This document shows positions 46,104-57,182 of a stretch of DNA of 64,000 nt, one piece after another (position 1 is the stretch's first letter; every line of letters begins with the position of its first letter). Where the stretch lies: positions 4,268-68,267 of the forward strand of contig NW_004452118.1 of NCBI RefSeq assembly GCF_000321225.1, read 5' to 3'. The stretch is from Odobenus rosmarus divergens. Lineage: Eukaryota; Chordata; Mammalia; Carnivora; Odobenidae. A model generated the notes under the pieces. It worked only from the letters and a program-made list of their open reading frames with translations. It made no database searches and was not told the DNA's origin. The position numbers and the translations under genes are program-made.

Positions 46104-47390
46104 ATGTGTCCATGTGTCTGCCTTTGGAGCCTCTAACTCCAAGGGCTCATAATAAGTGATTCTATTCTCCTTCCATAATTTGGTCCGTTCAGTAGTTTTG
46201 GTCTCCCTCTACAATATTTTTTGCTGATAATTTTCTTTTCTTTTTTTTTTTTCAGTTTCTTATTACTCTACAGATTTCAACTCCTGAAATTTTATACCTG
46301 AAGCCTTGCCATGAAATATTCAAAAGATGCTATATTTCATACTGCTGAATAAGCAGTTTGTTTATGTTCCCCTGGCAAGTATGCTGCATAACATTGTTTC
46401 TAGGAAAGGGGTTTATGTGGGATGATTAAAAATTCCATTTTCATAACATGGCTGCCCATTCAGCCCCCGATACTTGTAGAAAACTAATAATTGGAGATTA
46501 CAACCAAACACGTCAGCAAGTGGTTTTCATTTCTATTTTGCTCAGATGAAGACTTTTAGGTATAAACTTCTCCATTGTCCTTCAAAATGACTCTTTTTAT
46601 ATGTCTGTCCTTTTCTCCTTTTCGGCTTTTTCACGGAGAAAGAACAAATATTTCTTCTTTCCAAAGCCAGCCACTGTGCTGTGAGTTTGAGCCCTGTGTT
46701 CTCACTCTTCTGAGCTCCCATGCTCTAGCAAGAACATTTCCTTCCCAACGATTTTAGTCTCCTTTCTCACTGCCCATTTCTTCTCTTCCTTCAAATACAC
46801 ACTGACCCCCATCTAGAAAACAATTTTTTCCTCTCTTTACTTGACTCTTCTGATTACTCCAGCTGATCTGAAGAAGCTGCCTTAGCTTTTTTGAACCATC
46901 AAATTTTGACTTTAATCCCACACAATCTAGTCTAAACTTTCTGATAATATGGAATATGCAGCCAAGTTTACCAACAACCTCCTGGTGGCCAATTCTGATA
47001 TTTTTCTCATTCCCCTTTATCTTTGCCATGGCACCTACTGACTGTCCTTATTCTTCACTGTTGAATTCCACATTGCTTTACGTTGGTTTCCCTCTTGGTT
47101 CTTAGTCTGTGTATTTTCTTTTCCTTTTTCCTGCTTGGGGCCCCTACATGTGGCCACTTATACTATTAATTTCTTCATAACAGCACCTCGGCTTTTTGCT
47201 CCTCTTTCTTTAAATTCTTTACCTTAGAGATCTCGCTCATCTCCAGGGTTTTATTTTTTAGAATTCACCAGCCATTCTGGGGATGGGTTATAAGTTATTC
47301 TATATACTTTCATAGTATCTCCTGACCTTCATTCTGAATTTGCTTCTTCCTGTGGAATTATTTTACGTGAGGGGCCTGTTTTTAGTCCAA
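46104..47390. other. Unassigned stretch
   Basis: No supported gene. A polypyrimidine tract ending in cag (46231-46255) looks like a splice acceptor, but the sequence after it has stops in all frames within a short distance. The 91-codon minus frame at 46754-47029 has no family match. Confidence 0.45.
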
Positions 47391-47393
47391 AAC

Positions 47394-47500
47394 GGCAAAA
47401 AATAAATAAGTAAATAAATAAAAACAAACAAAAAGCAAACAAAACAAAACAAGCAAGCAAACAAAAACGGAAGGCAGAACAAAATAAAAGCAAACAAAAC
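47394..47500. repeat. A-rich low-complexity tract
   Basis: Imperfect (aaat)n, (aaac)n and (aagc)n units over about 105 bp. It looks like a retroposon tail, but no SINE or L1 body precedes it. Confidence 0.85.
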
Positions 47501-47914
47501 TCCCTCTACCCCCAGCACTCCACAGAATTTATGACCCTTCCTTTGAAACGAGTCTTTCTACTTCAGGTTAATATATTTGTGATATTGCTGGTAATTCCTT
47601 CAGTCTATTAGGCTTCACACGGTGATTGTGTTTGGCTCCTCCCTCCCACTTTCTCCCAGTAGTCCAGTGGCCTCTGAGGCCGCCCAAGAAGGCAAGAGAA
47701 ATGGGCTAGTAGTCCGGCTTTCTGGGTAGCGTTCTAACAATGAAGACTTTTGTGTATGACTGCGACCCAACTATTGATCAGAAACAGCTAGGTAATTTCT
47801 GGTACCCAGTGCGAAACGGAAATGCAGCCCCCACCCCCTTCAAAAGTTATTAAGAATTTTAAAGGTGTCAACAGTGGAGCATTAAACCAAATGTGGGGTA
47901 CATGTAAGCATGGG

Positions 47915-48066
47915 GCCCTGTGTGGCTTCGCCAGTCACAAGCCCCTGATGTCAGCCTTGCTCTTTATCTTCCTGGGCCACAGATTCCCTACCAGTTAAAC
48001 AAAGAGGTTGACCTAAGGGCTATCAAAGGTAACATCCCATTTTGCTCTAAAATTCAGTAATTCTAA
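47915..48066 (+). mobile_element. MIR3-like element
   Basis: The order cttcctgggccacagattcc (47970-47989), then the aaagaggttgacctaagggc part (48001-48020) and a tail at tgctctaaaattcagtaatt (48043-48062) fits a MIR3/L3-tailed SINE. Diverged. Confidence 0.6.
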
Positions 48067-48796
48067 GCTTGCTTTCTCTGCGTCGGCTCCTGCCTCATGG
48101 TCTTTATGCCCCCTTCCCACCTCGCTGGTTTGGTAATGCCTAAATACTAGAAGGTGGGGTTTTTTTTCTTACCTATTTCCAACCTATTCTCAGTCCATCC
48201 TGCTTGGGTTATTATCTCTAAACATTATTCATGAACCGAAGGCTCAAGTTCAAACTTTATTTATTCATCAACATGGCATCAACACATGAGTTTAGGGGGA
48301 GTACAATTCAGCCTGTAACTCACTATTCCTTTACACGAGTCTAAGTGCATGGAGGGAAAGCTGTGTGCAAGCTCAGCACATAAAAACATTACAGGCACCC
48401 TCCAATGGTAACGGATGAGGGAATGCTCTCTTTCTGTCAAACTCCCAGCTCCCCGAACGTGTCTTACCTGTTCCCTTCTGTGCCTTTGCTTCTGCTGTGC
48501 ACCGCACACAAAGCCGGCTTAATCTCTGGCAATGTCCTCTCCTCTTTACCTCTGGCTGCCAAATCTGCCCCGTTTCAAGCTTCCACATGAAAGCTCACCT
48601 TTGTCGCTATTTGCAACATCTTGTCCTTGATTGTGACCTCTCTTTCCTCTGAATCTCAAAAACATGTAAGGTCTTCGCCACCCATTCAAGGTTGTATACC
48701 TGCAGCCTTGCTCTAACTTGATCCTTACATACCTTGCCCCTTGCCATCCCAGTGTCTCTGGGCTCCTCTAGGGAAGACAACACTGAATCCTAGATC
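48067..48796. other. Unassigned stretch
   Basis: Moderately GC-rich. Overlapping frames of 61-76 codons on both strands (48279-48590) have no family match. Confidence 0.45.
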
Positions 48797-48950
48797 AGCG
48801 CTTCTCAAATCTAATGTGTACAGGCTCCCCTTGGGGCACTTGTTAAGTCTGAATTTTGATTCAGTTGCTCAGAATCAGAGGAGGGACCTGGGATTCTGCA
48901 TTTCAAACCAACTCCTAAGCGTGCTGGTACTGCTTCTCCGTGGACTTCAT
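48797..48950 (+). mobile_element. MER5-type hAT element
   Basis: It opens with gcgcttctcaaatctaatgt (48798-48817, the MER5 terminus) and continues ggcacttgttaagtctgaat (48836-48855). The ggacctgggattctgcattt segment (48885-48904) completes the MER5 order. It is a non-autonomous DNA transposon fossil. Confidence 0.8.
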
Positions 48951-50765
48951 GTTAGGCACCTTCTTGGTCAAAAGCATCCCCTTTTCTCGCTCACTTTTCC
49001 CTTACAAACAAAAGGCATGTAGCTATTTTCATAATGGATTATACTGTATTGATTAACCTCCTCTTAACCTTCATGTATTAATTCACCCTAGACCCAGGGT
49101 GCTGGGCAAAGTGGAAAGCTGTGATCTCTGGAGTTCAAGTCTGGGAAGGTAACATTTACTTAGACATTTATGTAGCTATGTATTCTTTGTTAGGGGACCA
49201 CAGGGTAAAGTGTATAATAAAGCGGCAATTCCAATCAGTGAAAGTTCAGTTTTCCTTCCCAACATAAAACTTTGTAGGACTATATTTCTAAGAGGAGGCT
49301 AAGCAGACATCACCGTGGGTTGGAAGGGGCAAGCACAGAACACATTGCGTTTATTCTTTGAACATGCAGGGCACTTACTTCATGTGAAATTATTTATCTC
49401 TTAGAATTTACTTTATTCTGGAGGAAAAATATAAATGTCTTTAGGGGATTTAGTTTTGTGAAGCCTATTCTTTTACTCTTGTCCTTCTCACTTTAGACAT
49501 AAAATAACTTTTGAGGCATTAAATTCTAATGAATAAGGACATATTTTAAAGCCCTTTCTTTGTATTTTATTCAGTAGCTGACTTTCGTTTCCTACAAAAT
49601 GCTTTCTAAATTCAGTTTCTTATCATGGGTTCCATCCAGAATAAAATATATACTGCCCCTGGAGCACACAAGCTGTTTATGTACCAGGCCAATATATCTC
49701 AGGGAGAGGTCTGCATGATTCATAGGCTGTAATTTAAAAAAATAAAAATAAAAACCCAACTCCGCATCAAGTATTTAGAGCTGCTCAGTGGGAAGAAAAG
49801 GCAGAAAAAGAGAAAAGAAGGCAGCTTATTAATTAGCTCCTCTTGCTTTGAACTGTGCATTTCTCTGCTGTTTTCAAGCCATGTATTTTCACATAAAATA
49901 CTGCAGAACACATTCTGGCTCACGTTTTAAAGTCAAATGGAAGAAAGAGAGGGTTGGGAAGATGGAGTGAATTTTTTTTTTTTTTTTGGAACTAAATTCT
50001 CTTACAACATTTTTCAGTAACAGGTTCTTGGAGGGGAAGAAGAGGGTATCTCTAGTTACTACTTTTTCGAAGAATGCACAGAAGATGGAGTTGGGCAGAA
50101 CAACTGGCAAGCTTTCGTTTGGAAAGAGGGCCCCTTCATGGGGGGGGGGGCCTTTGACCAGGGAATTCTTGTAAGTGGTTTTCAGCCTGCCTTTAGCAAA
50201 GCACTGACATTATGATAGGTCCTAACCATATAGAAGCTCAGTATTGCTGAGCCATCTCAACATCCGTACATTCAGGCACCCTGCAAAAACCAGGTCCCAA
50301 ATCTCCTAGATGGTACAAGTTCAAAGACAAAGGGCTTAGACCCAGCTTAGAGCTTAATGGTGAGCAGCTTAAAAGCACTGGTGGTAGAGCTGAGTGACAT
50401 GCCTGGGGATCAACGCTGTGACGGAGACAAGACGTGACCGCCCGACTAGCTCTTGCTTCAGCTTGAAGTTCTCACTCTTGCTCTTTCTGCCAGCCTCCTC
50501 AAGGACACAGTGGGCTTGTTTATCCAGTTCTCAACCTTGCCAGTTGCTGGAAACTCAACTTTGCTAATTCTTGGCAGGATCAGAGTCCAGTAACAGCTTT
50601 CCCACTCTTATTGCCAATGAAGATAGTTAGCTCAGTATAAAGTTTCCTTGGGCCATGATATTACATGATGATATAAGCCTTCTTTGGGTTTGTTTTTGCT
50701 CCCTTGTACTACCTTTTGACTAATTTCAAGTGAGGGCTCAGTTCTCAGCAAACAAGAAGCCTGGG
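48951..50765. other. Unassigned stretch
   Basis: T-run at 49973-49987 and a G-run of 11 at 50140-50150. I see no gene or nameable repeat. Confidence 0.45.
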
Positions 50766-50786
50766 GATTGATTGATTGATTGATTG
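50766..50786. repeat. (GATT)n microsatellite
   Basis: Five gatt units in a row. Confidence 0.92.
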
Positions 50787-52025
50787 CTTCACCCACCCGC
50801 CGATCCATCAAATGTCAGCGGAATCCCTACTACCTGATACGCAGTACTTGTACTCAAGGGGGCCACAGTTGAGAGGGGAGGACAAGACCAGTGAGATGAA
50901 GGCTGCAACGCAGTGTGACGGGTAGAGAGAAAATAACTAACAATGAGCAGGGAATCCCTTCGGAGACATGCTAACATCAGAGTGCAAGAGCAGCCAGGGG
51001 CCACCCTGCCCACCTCCAGGGGTCACTGGTCACATTCCATAGCAAGTGAATGACACTTGCTGAAGATGTTTAGTCCAGTCTACTCAGTCTGTGGAGGGAT
51101 GAGGGAAACTGGGTTTGCCAGGTAAGTTGATGTTGACCAAGCTCCCAAAGGCTTTAATATGCTGCTAGGAAGATTGTGTCTGTGAGCTGTAGATGGGGGC
51201 CGGGGAGAGTAGTGGTAGGAGAAATATTTGATTAGTAAGGTTAAGAGGGACCAGAGTTTTGGAGTTTTGTCTGCCATGCCAAAAGAGTTTAGGCTTCATT
51301 TCAGTGGAAAAATAAATCCATTTCAGTGGATTTTCAGCAGGAGAGAACCCTGGTCATTGGTGTAATACAGAGGGAGAGTGGCAAAGCAATGTGACCCTAA
51401 GGTCATTTAAAGGACATTTCAAACCCCCCAAACTGTGCTGCCTACTCCTAGCTCCAGGTGAGCACAGAATGGGGCTGCTGTAAATCTAGAGAAGGAAGGG
51501 CTAACCCTCCCTGTCCAGCCCTCCTCCCCCAGACACTTCACAGTTTTATTGATGTTTATCATGGTCAGTACCCTAAGTGGCTCTTAATGATGTTCATAGC
51601 CTGTGAAGGTGGAAGTTCTCAAAGTAGTCAGAGTTTTCTCACTAACTATTGGGGTTCTTGTATCCTTAAGCAGAACTGCATAAAACTCTGACCCAACCAG
51701 CCTTACCATCAGAGAGGAGCTTTGTTGAATTTCTCTGGGAAGCTAACCTTGCTTAATAGCTTCAAGAGTCCAAACCACTGATGATATAAAATGATACTGC
51801 GGGACTGATGAATACAAGAATGAGGTATTCATGCTTTTCCCGTGCTTCTACTATATGTGAAATGCAGTGAAGTTGTAGCCAGGGTCTTCCAGCACGGTAA
51901 GGAAGAGCTTGCTTTGTAAGTTATCCTGACTCAAGCAATCCTGGTCTTGCCTGAGTTCTTGCACCGCTAATGATCATCTCCAGTGAATGGGAAGTCTCAC
52001 TTAGGATCCATACTCACTTCATCAC
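50787..52025. other. Mostly unassigned, possible L2 remnants
   Basis: The pieces at about 50830-50910 and 51270-51350 have weak L2-like order in reverse, too diverged to call. A near-duplicate of about 10 bases (catttcagtg, 51297-51306 and 51319-51328) is local. No gene. Confidence 0.35.
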
Positions 52026-52400
52026 TGATTTTCAAACCATGGTCAGACCAACTGCATCAGAATGATCAGGTGGTGCCCTTTCAAATATAGCTTCATAGTT
52101 GTTGACCTTACCTGCTGGATTAGACTATCTACTGGGGGAAGCATAGGAATCTGTATTCTAACAAGCTCTCTGATTTTTATGGTCAAAAAATTCTTAGTCA
52201 GTTAAGTGGCTGCCTTCGGCTCAGGTCATGATCCCAGGGTCCTGGGATCGAGCCCCACATCGGGCTCCCTGCTCGGCGGGGAGCCTGCTTCTTCCTCTCC
52301 CTCTGTCTGCCGCTCTGCCTACTTGTGCTCTCTCTCTCTCTCTGTCAAATAAATAAATAAAAATCTTTAAAAAAATATTAAAAAAAATTCTGAGAACCAC
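52026..52400 (-). mobile_element. MER5-type hAT element split by a SINE
   Basis: The left part is 52026-52194, with gattttcaaaccatggtcag at 52027-52046 and attctaacaagctctctgat at 52155-52174. The terminus is completed at 52388-52400 (ttctgagaaccac). The SINE at 52195-52381 sits between. Non-coding fossil. Confidence 0.75.
52195..52381 (+). mobile_element. Can-SINE, 5'-truncated in the tRNA head
   Basis: The copy starts at the agtcagttaag segment, so it lacks about the first 18 bases including most of the A box. B-box region (gggatcgagcccc, 52244-52256), CT body and (taaa)n tail are present. A 10-bp TSD, aaaaaattct, lies at 52185-52194 and 52382-52391. Confidence 0.94.
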
Positions 52401-52690
52401 TTCATGACTGTTCCTACTGATGGTATCATTACAATTATGATATCATGTCAAAAGATGCTACATGTAAAAATAATTATCCGTCTTTTATTTTCCACTTAAT
52501 GAGTTACTTGTTGGAATCCATTCTTGGAAAGCCTGTGTATTTTGTTGACAACTCCATTATCAAGGTAAATGTGGTTATGTCATGGCCTGAGAACCACTAA
52601 GTATGTAGAGAATAAGAAAAAAAAAAGAATAAGAAATTGAAGGTTCTTTTAAACTGAAGTATTAGGTGGGGTTCATGAAGCTTCAATGAT
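52401..52690. other. Unassigned stretch
   Basis: Nothing nameable; A-run at 52617-52625. Confidence 0.45.
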
Positions 52691-52694
52691 GAAA

Positions 52695-52922
52695 GAGTTA
52701 ATGTGACCATGTGGTGACAATCCAAGGAATGCCAGCTGCCACAAGAAGCTGGAGGAGGCAAGAAGGGATACCCCTAGAGATGCCAGAGAGAGCAAGACCC
52801 TGAGAAACTGAGCTGGGACTTCCTCCTCCCAACAGTGGGAGCAATAAGAGAATCAGTTTCTGTTGTTTTAAGCCACCAGGTCTGTGGTAATTTGTTACAG
52901 CAGCCACAGGGGACTACTACAC
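52695..52922 (+). mobile_element. MaLR (MLT1/MST-type) LTR 3' portion
   Basis: It carries atgtgaccatgtggtgacaa (52701-52720), the ccacaagaagctggaggagg part (52739-52758), and the diagnostic end ctgttgttttaagccaccag (52860-52879) followed by tggtaatttgttacagcagc (52884-52903). The 5' half of the LTR is missing or unrecognisable. Confidence 0.8.
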
Positions 52923-53099
52923 TGGGAAGATCATCATTTCCTGACTACCCATCTCTAGGGAAGATATCTTTATCAAAGGAGGAGAGACATTTGTAACAAC
53001 AACTTAATAATGTTCTATGATGACCTCAGAGACACAGAGAAGATGGTGGTCTCTTGAGGGAATAAAACACTACTTTATTTTATTATAAAGATTTATTTA

Positions 53100-53270
53100 G
53101 GGGTGCCTGGGTGGCTCAGTCCGTTAAGCGTCTGCCTTCGGCTCAGGTCATGGGATTGAGCCCCGCATCGGGCTCCCTGCTCAGCGGGAAGCTTGCTTCT
53201 CCCTCCCCCACTCCCCCTGCTTGTGTTCCCCCCCCTTTCTGTCAAATAAATAAAATCCTTAAAAAAAAAA
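53100..53270 (+). mobile_element. Can-SINE inserted in the tail of another SINE
   Basis: Plus-strand copy, head gggtgcctgggtggctcagt (53101-53120), with an 18-base gap in the middle of the tRNA-derived region (cat after ggt, then gggattgagc). A perfect 15-bp TSD, ataaagatttattta, lies at 53085-53099 and 53271-53285. The target was the T-rich tail of the minus SINE that follows. Confidence 0.96.
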
Positions 53271-53285
53271 ATAAAGATTTATTTA

Positions 53286-53404
53286 TTTATTTTAGAGAGA
53301 GCGAGCGAGCACGAGTGGGAGGGGCAGAGAGGGAGGGAGAGAGAATCTCAAGCAGACTCCGTACTGAGTGCAGAACCCGATGGAGGGGCTTGCCTCCCAG
53401 GGGC
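53286..53404 (-). mobile_element. Can-SINE, older type, 5'-truncated
   Basis: Minus-strand body with gagcgagcacgagtgg (53303-53318), but the tRNA head is missing beyond about 53404. Part of its tail now lies left of the younger SINE, at about 53078-53099. Confidence 0.88.
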
Positions 53405-53405
53405 C

Positions 53406-54904
53406 CCATTAAACACCATTTAACTAAGAGTTAACCCTTATCTGATTATGTCATAGGAATGAACATTTAAAGTAGAATCTGAGGGAGTCACCTTTAGCCA
53501 CAATGACCACTTTTAGAGACAAAATTTCCCTTACTGTGTGTTAGGAAATAATTCTCCGTGGGTCTCTCACGGCCTGCATGTCATGAGAGCGGCATGTTAG
53601 GAGGCAGTGGCTACTTTTGTTCTCGATTATCTTTTCAGTGATGTCTGTATAGTGAACAGACTCAGAAGATAGAGCCAGTGTCTCTCTCTAGAGCAAGCAG
53701 ATTGATTTATAACCTTGTAAGATAGAGTATTTCTCTTGCAATAAAGGGCAAGCATCCTTATTGTCCATTAGAAAAGATTTAGGTTCTTCTCTAATGCAAT
53801 CCTGGGGTCTTCTGTAATGGGTTAGACTGTGGGTTCTTCTGTAATGCAACCCATGGTGTGTGTAGGCATGAATTGGACTTCTCCATATCACCTTCTGGGA
53901 ATCAGGGTTCCAGGAAGTGATGCAAAGGCTGACTCTTTGGCTACTACCAAAGAGTTGCTGTGAGGTATACGGTTGTTTGCCTGTGACCCAGGAGATTTTT
54001 GTCTTCTGTTAGCATCCATGAGACTGTGGCAGAATAACTTATTAGCTTGAATATAGGATAAAATCCCAGACCCTTTAATATTCTTGATAGTATGGCTTTA
54101 GGAACGGAAATTGTGAAGACATGCATCCCATTCGTGATTGGTAGAGTTCTTTCTCTTGACTGTGTACTTAAGCAATATTCATCTCATTTACACAACCCGG
54201 AATTCTATCTTCCTGGGACCAAGTAACCCCTCTAACAATAGACATCTGTTTATCTACTTAAAAAATGATATGGTGGAAACCTTTACATTTTTTAAACTCA
54301 CAGGCAATAGTACTAAAAAATGGCTGTAATTTTCAGCTGCAGTTCTCTGATGATTGAGTCAGCATGTAGAATATGTGTTTACCAAGAGCATAACCCTCCA
54401 CCTTTCCTCAAACCCAGCAGTTTATTGTTAGCTGCGCTTCTGATCAAGAATTTCACTAATAAATTATAGAAATTAGATTTAAAAACATGAGTCAATATGT
54501 AAAAACTAGGGATTTCAATTTATTAGCAATTATTAGCAAAATTATTCTTCAAGTCCTATAAAATAGCATACATATGTTATCCATACTGATTATATAGAAA
54601 CAGGTTACTAGGAAATGCAAATAGAGCATATACTGTATCCTTAATCACTTCTACAAAGTCCCTTTTCACAGATTGTGGGGATGAGGTCATGGAAAACATT
54701 GCGGGGTCATCATTTTGCCTACCAGTCTCCCCATCCACACCACTCCGAAGATTCACAACCATCCCAAATGCAAAATACATTTATGCCACCCTAATGCTCC
54801 TGAAAATCTCAACCCATTACAAAAGCAATTCAAGTCCAAAATCTCGTCTAACTTCCATCAGCTTAAAAGTCCCAAATCTCATCATCTAAATCATCTACCT
54901 TCAG
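53406..54904. other. Unassigned stretch
   Basis: Three short direct repeats of a ggttcttctgtaatg-like unit (53782-53795, 53816-53823, 53833-53845) stand out around 53780-53850. No gene or nameable element otherwise. Confidence 0.45.
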
Positions 54905-54919
54905 TATAGATGAGACTCT

Positions 54920-55130
54920 TTTTTTTCCTCAAGATTTTATTTATTTATTTGAGAGAGAGAATGAGAGAGAGAGAGCATGGGGGGGGGGNNNNNNNNNNNN
55001 NNNNNNNNNNNNNNNNNNNNNNNNNNNNNNNNNNNNNNGCAGACTCCCCGCCGAGCAGGGAGCCCGATGCGGGACTCGATCCCGGGACTCCAGGATCATG
55101 ACCTGAGCCGAAGGCAGTCACCTAACCAAC
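54920..55130 (-). mobile_element. Can-SINE, 5'-truncated, holding an assembly gap
   Basis: Minus-strand copy, T-rich tail at left, head ending at ctaaccaac (55122-55130). The first approximately 19 bases of the element, with the A box, are missing. A perfect 15-bp TSD, tatagatgagactct, lies at 54905-54919 and 55131-55145. The GA-rich body is interrupted by 50 Ns. Confidence 0.95.
54989..55038. other. Assembly gap (50 N)
   Basis: Exactly 50 unknown bases, directly after a run of 10 G (54979-54988) in the GA-rich body of a SINE. The round length suggests a placeholder, so true length is unknown. Other full SINEs suggest about 20-30 bases are missing. Confidence 1.
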
Positions 55131-55145
55131 TATAGATGAGACTCT

Positions 55146-55420
55146 GCATAAATCCACTCTGCAACAATTCCTTTCAATCTGTGGGCCTGTGAAACCAAAG
55201 AATAAGAATTATCTGCTTCTAAGATACAATGCTGGGACAGGCATGGGGTAACAGTTATAGACAGTCTGGTTCAATAAAGACGAAAATGGAAGGAAAAGGG
55301 AAGTCACCAGTCTCAAGCAACTTAGAAATCCAGCTGGGCAAACTCAAAATGTTTCAAGGCCTGGGAATAATCCTCTGCTCTCTGGAATCATCACCTTCTG
55401 GGTTCTTAGTTCTCCCTTCA
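55146..55420. other. Unassigned stretch
   Basis: No gene or nameable repeat; a 97-codon plus frame at 55229-55522 runs across its right edge without family resemblance. Confidence 0.45.
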
Positions 55421-56112
55421 GAGTTATGTGTGTTGGTTAATTTCTCTTTGTGTATTTCCCAAAATTCATTTAGTTATTTATTTCCATTTTCATTCCAATG
55501 TGGTTGGAAAACCTACAGATAGATATTTATTATTACTCTCTTTGTGTTAATTAGATATTTTCTTGTGTACTATTTTAATTTCCTTTTTAAAAAAATTATA
55601 CTGTCTTTAGTTTTTTATAAGTTATTATTCAGGGGATCAAAATTAATCTTTTAATTTAAAACAATCTAATTTGGATTGATACAAGCTTTATTTCCGTAGT
55701 GTACAGAAACTCCGTTTTCTTTGTTTCCATAGTATACAGAAACTGTTTTCTTTGTTGCTATATACTTCTGTTCACTCTCCCCTTCTTTGTGCTTTTACTG
55801 TCATACAAATTACATCTTTGTACATTGTGTGTCCATTAACACAGGGCATAGATTATTACTTTATCCAGCTATCTTTTGAATTGGGCAGATGAAAAGAGTT
55901 ACAAACAAAAAAATATTTTTACTGACTTTGTAGTCACTTTATTGGTGATCTCCATTTCTTTGCGTAAATTCTAGTGTTTTGTTTGCTTGTTTGTTTCTTC
56001 TGTTTTTTGTTTGTTTTTTCATTTTAGCCTGAAGGATTCTGTCTAGTATTTCTGTGGTGCAAGTCAACCAGTGATGAATTCTCTTAATTTTTGTTGGCTT
56101 GGTAGTTTTTAA

Positions 56113-56716
56113 TAATTTTTTTTATTGTTATGTTAACCACCACGCATTACATCATTAGTTTTTGATGCAGTGTTCCATGATTCAGTGTTTGTGCATAACA
56201 CCCAGTGCTCCACGCAGAATGTGCCCTCTTTAATACCCATCACCAGGCCAACCCATCCCCCCACCCCCCTCCCCTCTAGAACCCTCAGTTTGTTTTTCAG
56301 AGTCCATCGTCTCTAATGGTTTGTATCCCCCTCCGACTTACTCTCCTTCATTCTTCCCCTCCTGCTATCTTCTTCTTCTTCTTTTTTTTTCTTAACATAT
56401 ATTGCATTATTTGTTTCAGAAGTACGGATCCGTGATTCATCAGTCTTGTACAATTCACAGTGCTCACCATAGCACATACCCTCCCCGATGTCTATCACCC
56501 AGCCACCCAATCCCTCCCACCCCCCACCACTCCAGCAACCCTCAGTTTGTTTCCTGAGATTAAGAATTCCTCATATCAGTGAGGTCATATGATACAAGTC
56601 TTTCTCTGACTGACTTATTTCACTCAGCATAACACCCTCCAGTTCCATCCACGTCGTTGCAAATGGCAAGATCTCATTCCTTTTGATGGCTGCATAATAT
56701 TCCATTGTGTATACAT
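56113..56716 (-). mobile_element. Young 5'-truncated carnivore L1
   Basis: A 604-bp 3' end of L1 on the minus strand, with a perfect 17-bp TSD, ggcttggtagtttttaa, at 56096-56112 and 56717-56733. The minus-strand flank reads TT/AAAA at the insertion point, the usual L1 endonuclease site. It holds the end of ORF2 (56571-56714) and a 3' UTR with a polypurine segment and two related CA-rich units. The tail (T on plus) is short, 56115-56124. Confidence 0.96.
56571..56714 (-). pseudogene. ORF2 C-terminus of the young L1
   Basis: The last 47 codons of L1 ORF2 are open to a TGA stop at 56571-56573 (plus-strand tca). The sequence has the conserved YTMEYYAAIKRNEILPFATT-like C-terminal run. No frameshift or premature stop occurs, in contrast to every other L1 piece in the window. 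It is a fragment by 5' truncation, with no reverse-transcriptase or endonuclease domain. Confidence 0.93.
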
Positions 56717-56972
56717 GGCTTGGTAGTTTTTAAATTCCTCCTTTATTTTTGAAAAATAATTCTGCTTGATTAATAGTCAGCACTTTGAATTTTGTATCCC
56801 CACTTCCTTCCGGCCACCATTATTTCTAAGTCTCTTGTACGTAAAGGATTTTTTTTTTTCACTTGCTGCTTTCAAGATTCTCTCTTTGTCTTGTGACAAC
56901 TCATTGTGACAATGAGAGATAAAGTATGGGTGCTTTTGAGTTTATCCTACTTAGAAAATATTGAGATTTTTA

Positions 56973-57182
56973 TTTTTATTTATTTTTTAAGATTTTATTT
57001 ATTTATTTGACAGAGAGAGAGAGACTGTAAGAGAGGGAACACAAGCAGGGGGAGTGGGAGAGGGAGAAGCAGGCTTCCTGCTGAGCAGGGAGCCTGATGT
57101 GGGGCTTGATCCCAGGACCCTGGGATCATGACCTGAGCTGAAGGCAGATACTTAATGACCGAGCCACCCAGGCGCCCCATAT
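56973..57182 (-). mobile_element. Can-SINE
   Basis: Full-length arctoid-type minus-strand copy in the old L1. Perfect 15-bp TSD, atattgagattttta, at 56958-56972 and 57183-57197. Confidence 0.97.

Noticed and set aside
46231..46255. Polypyrimidine tract ending in cag, like a splice acceptor
   Set aside because: The downstream sequence closes quickly in all frames, and no donor or branch-point evidence fits. T-runs of this type are common in the window.
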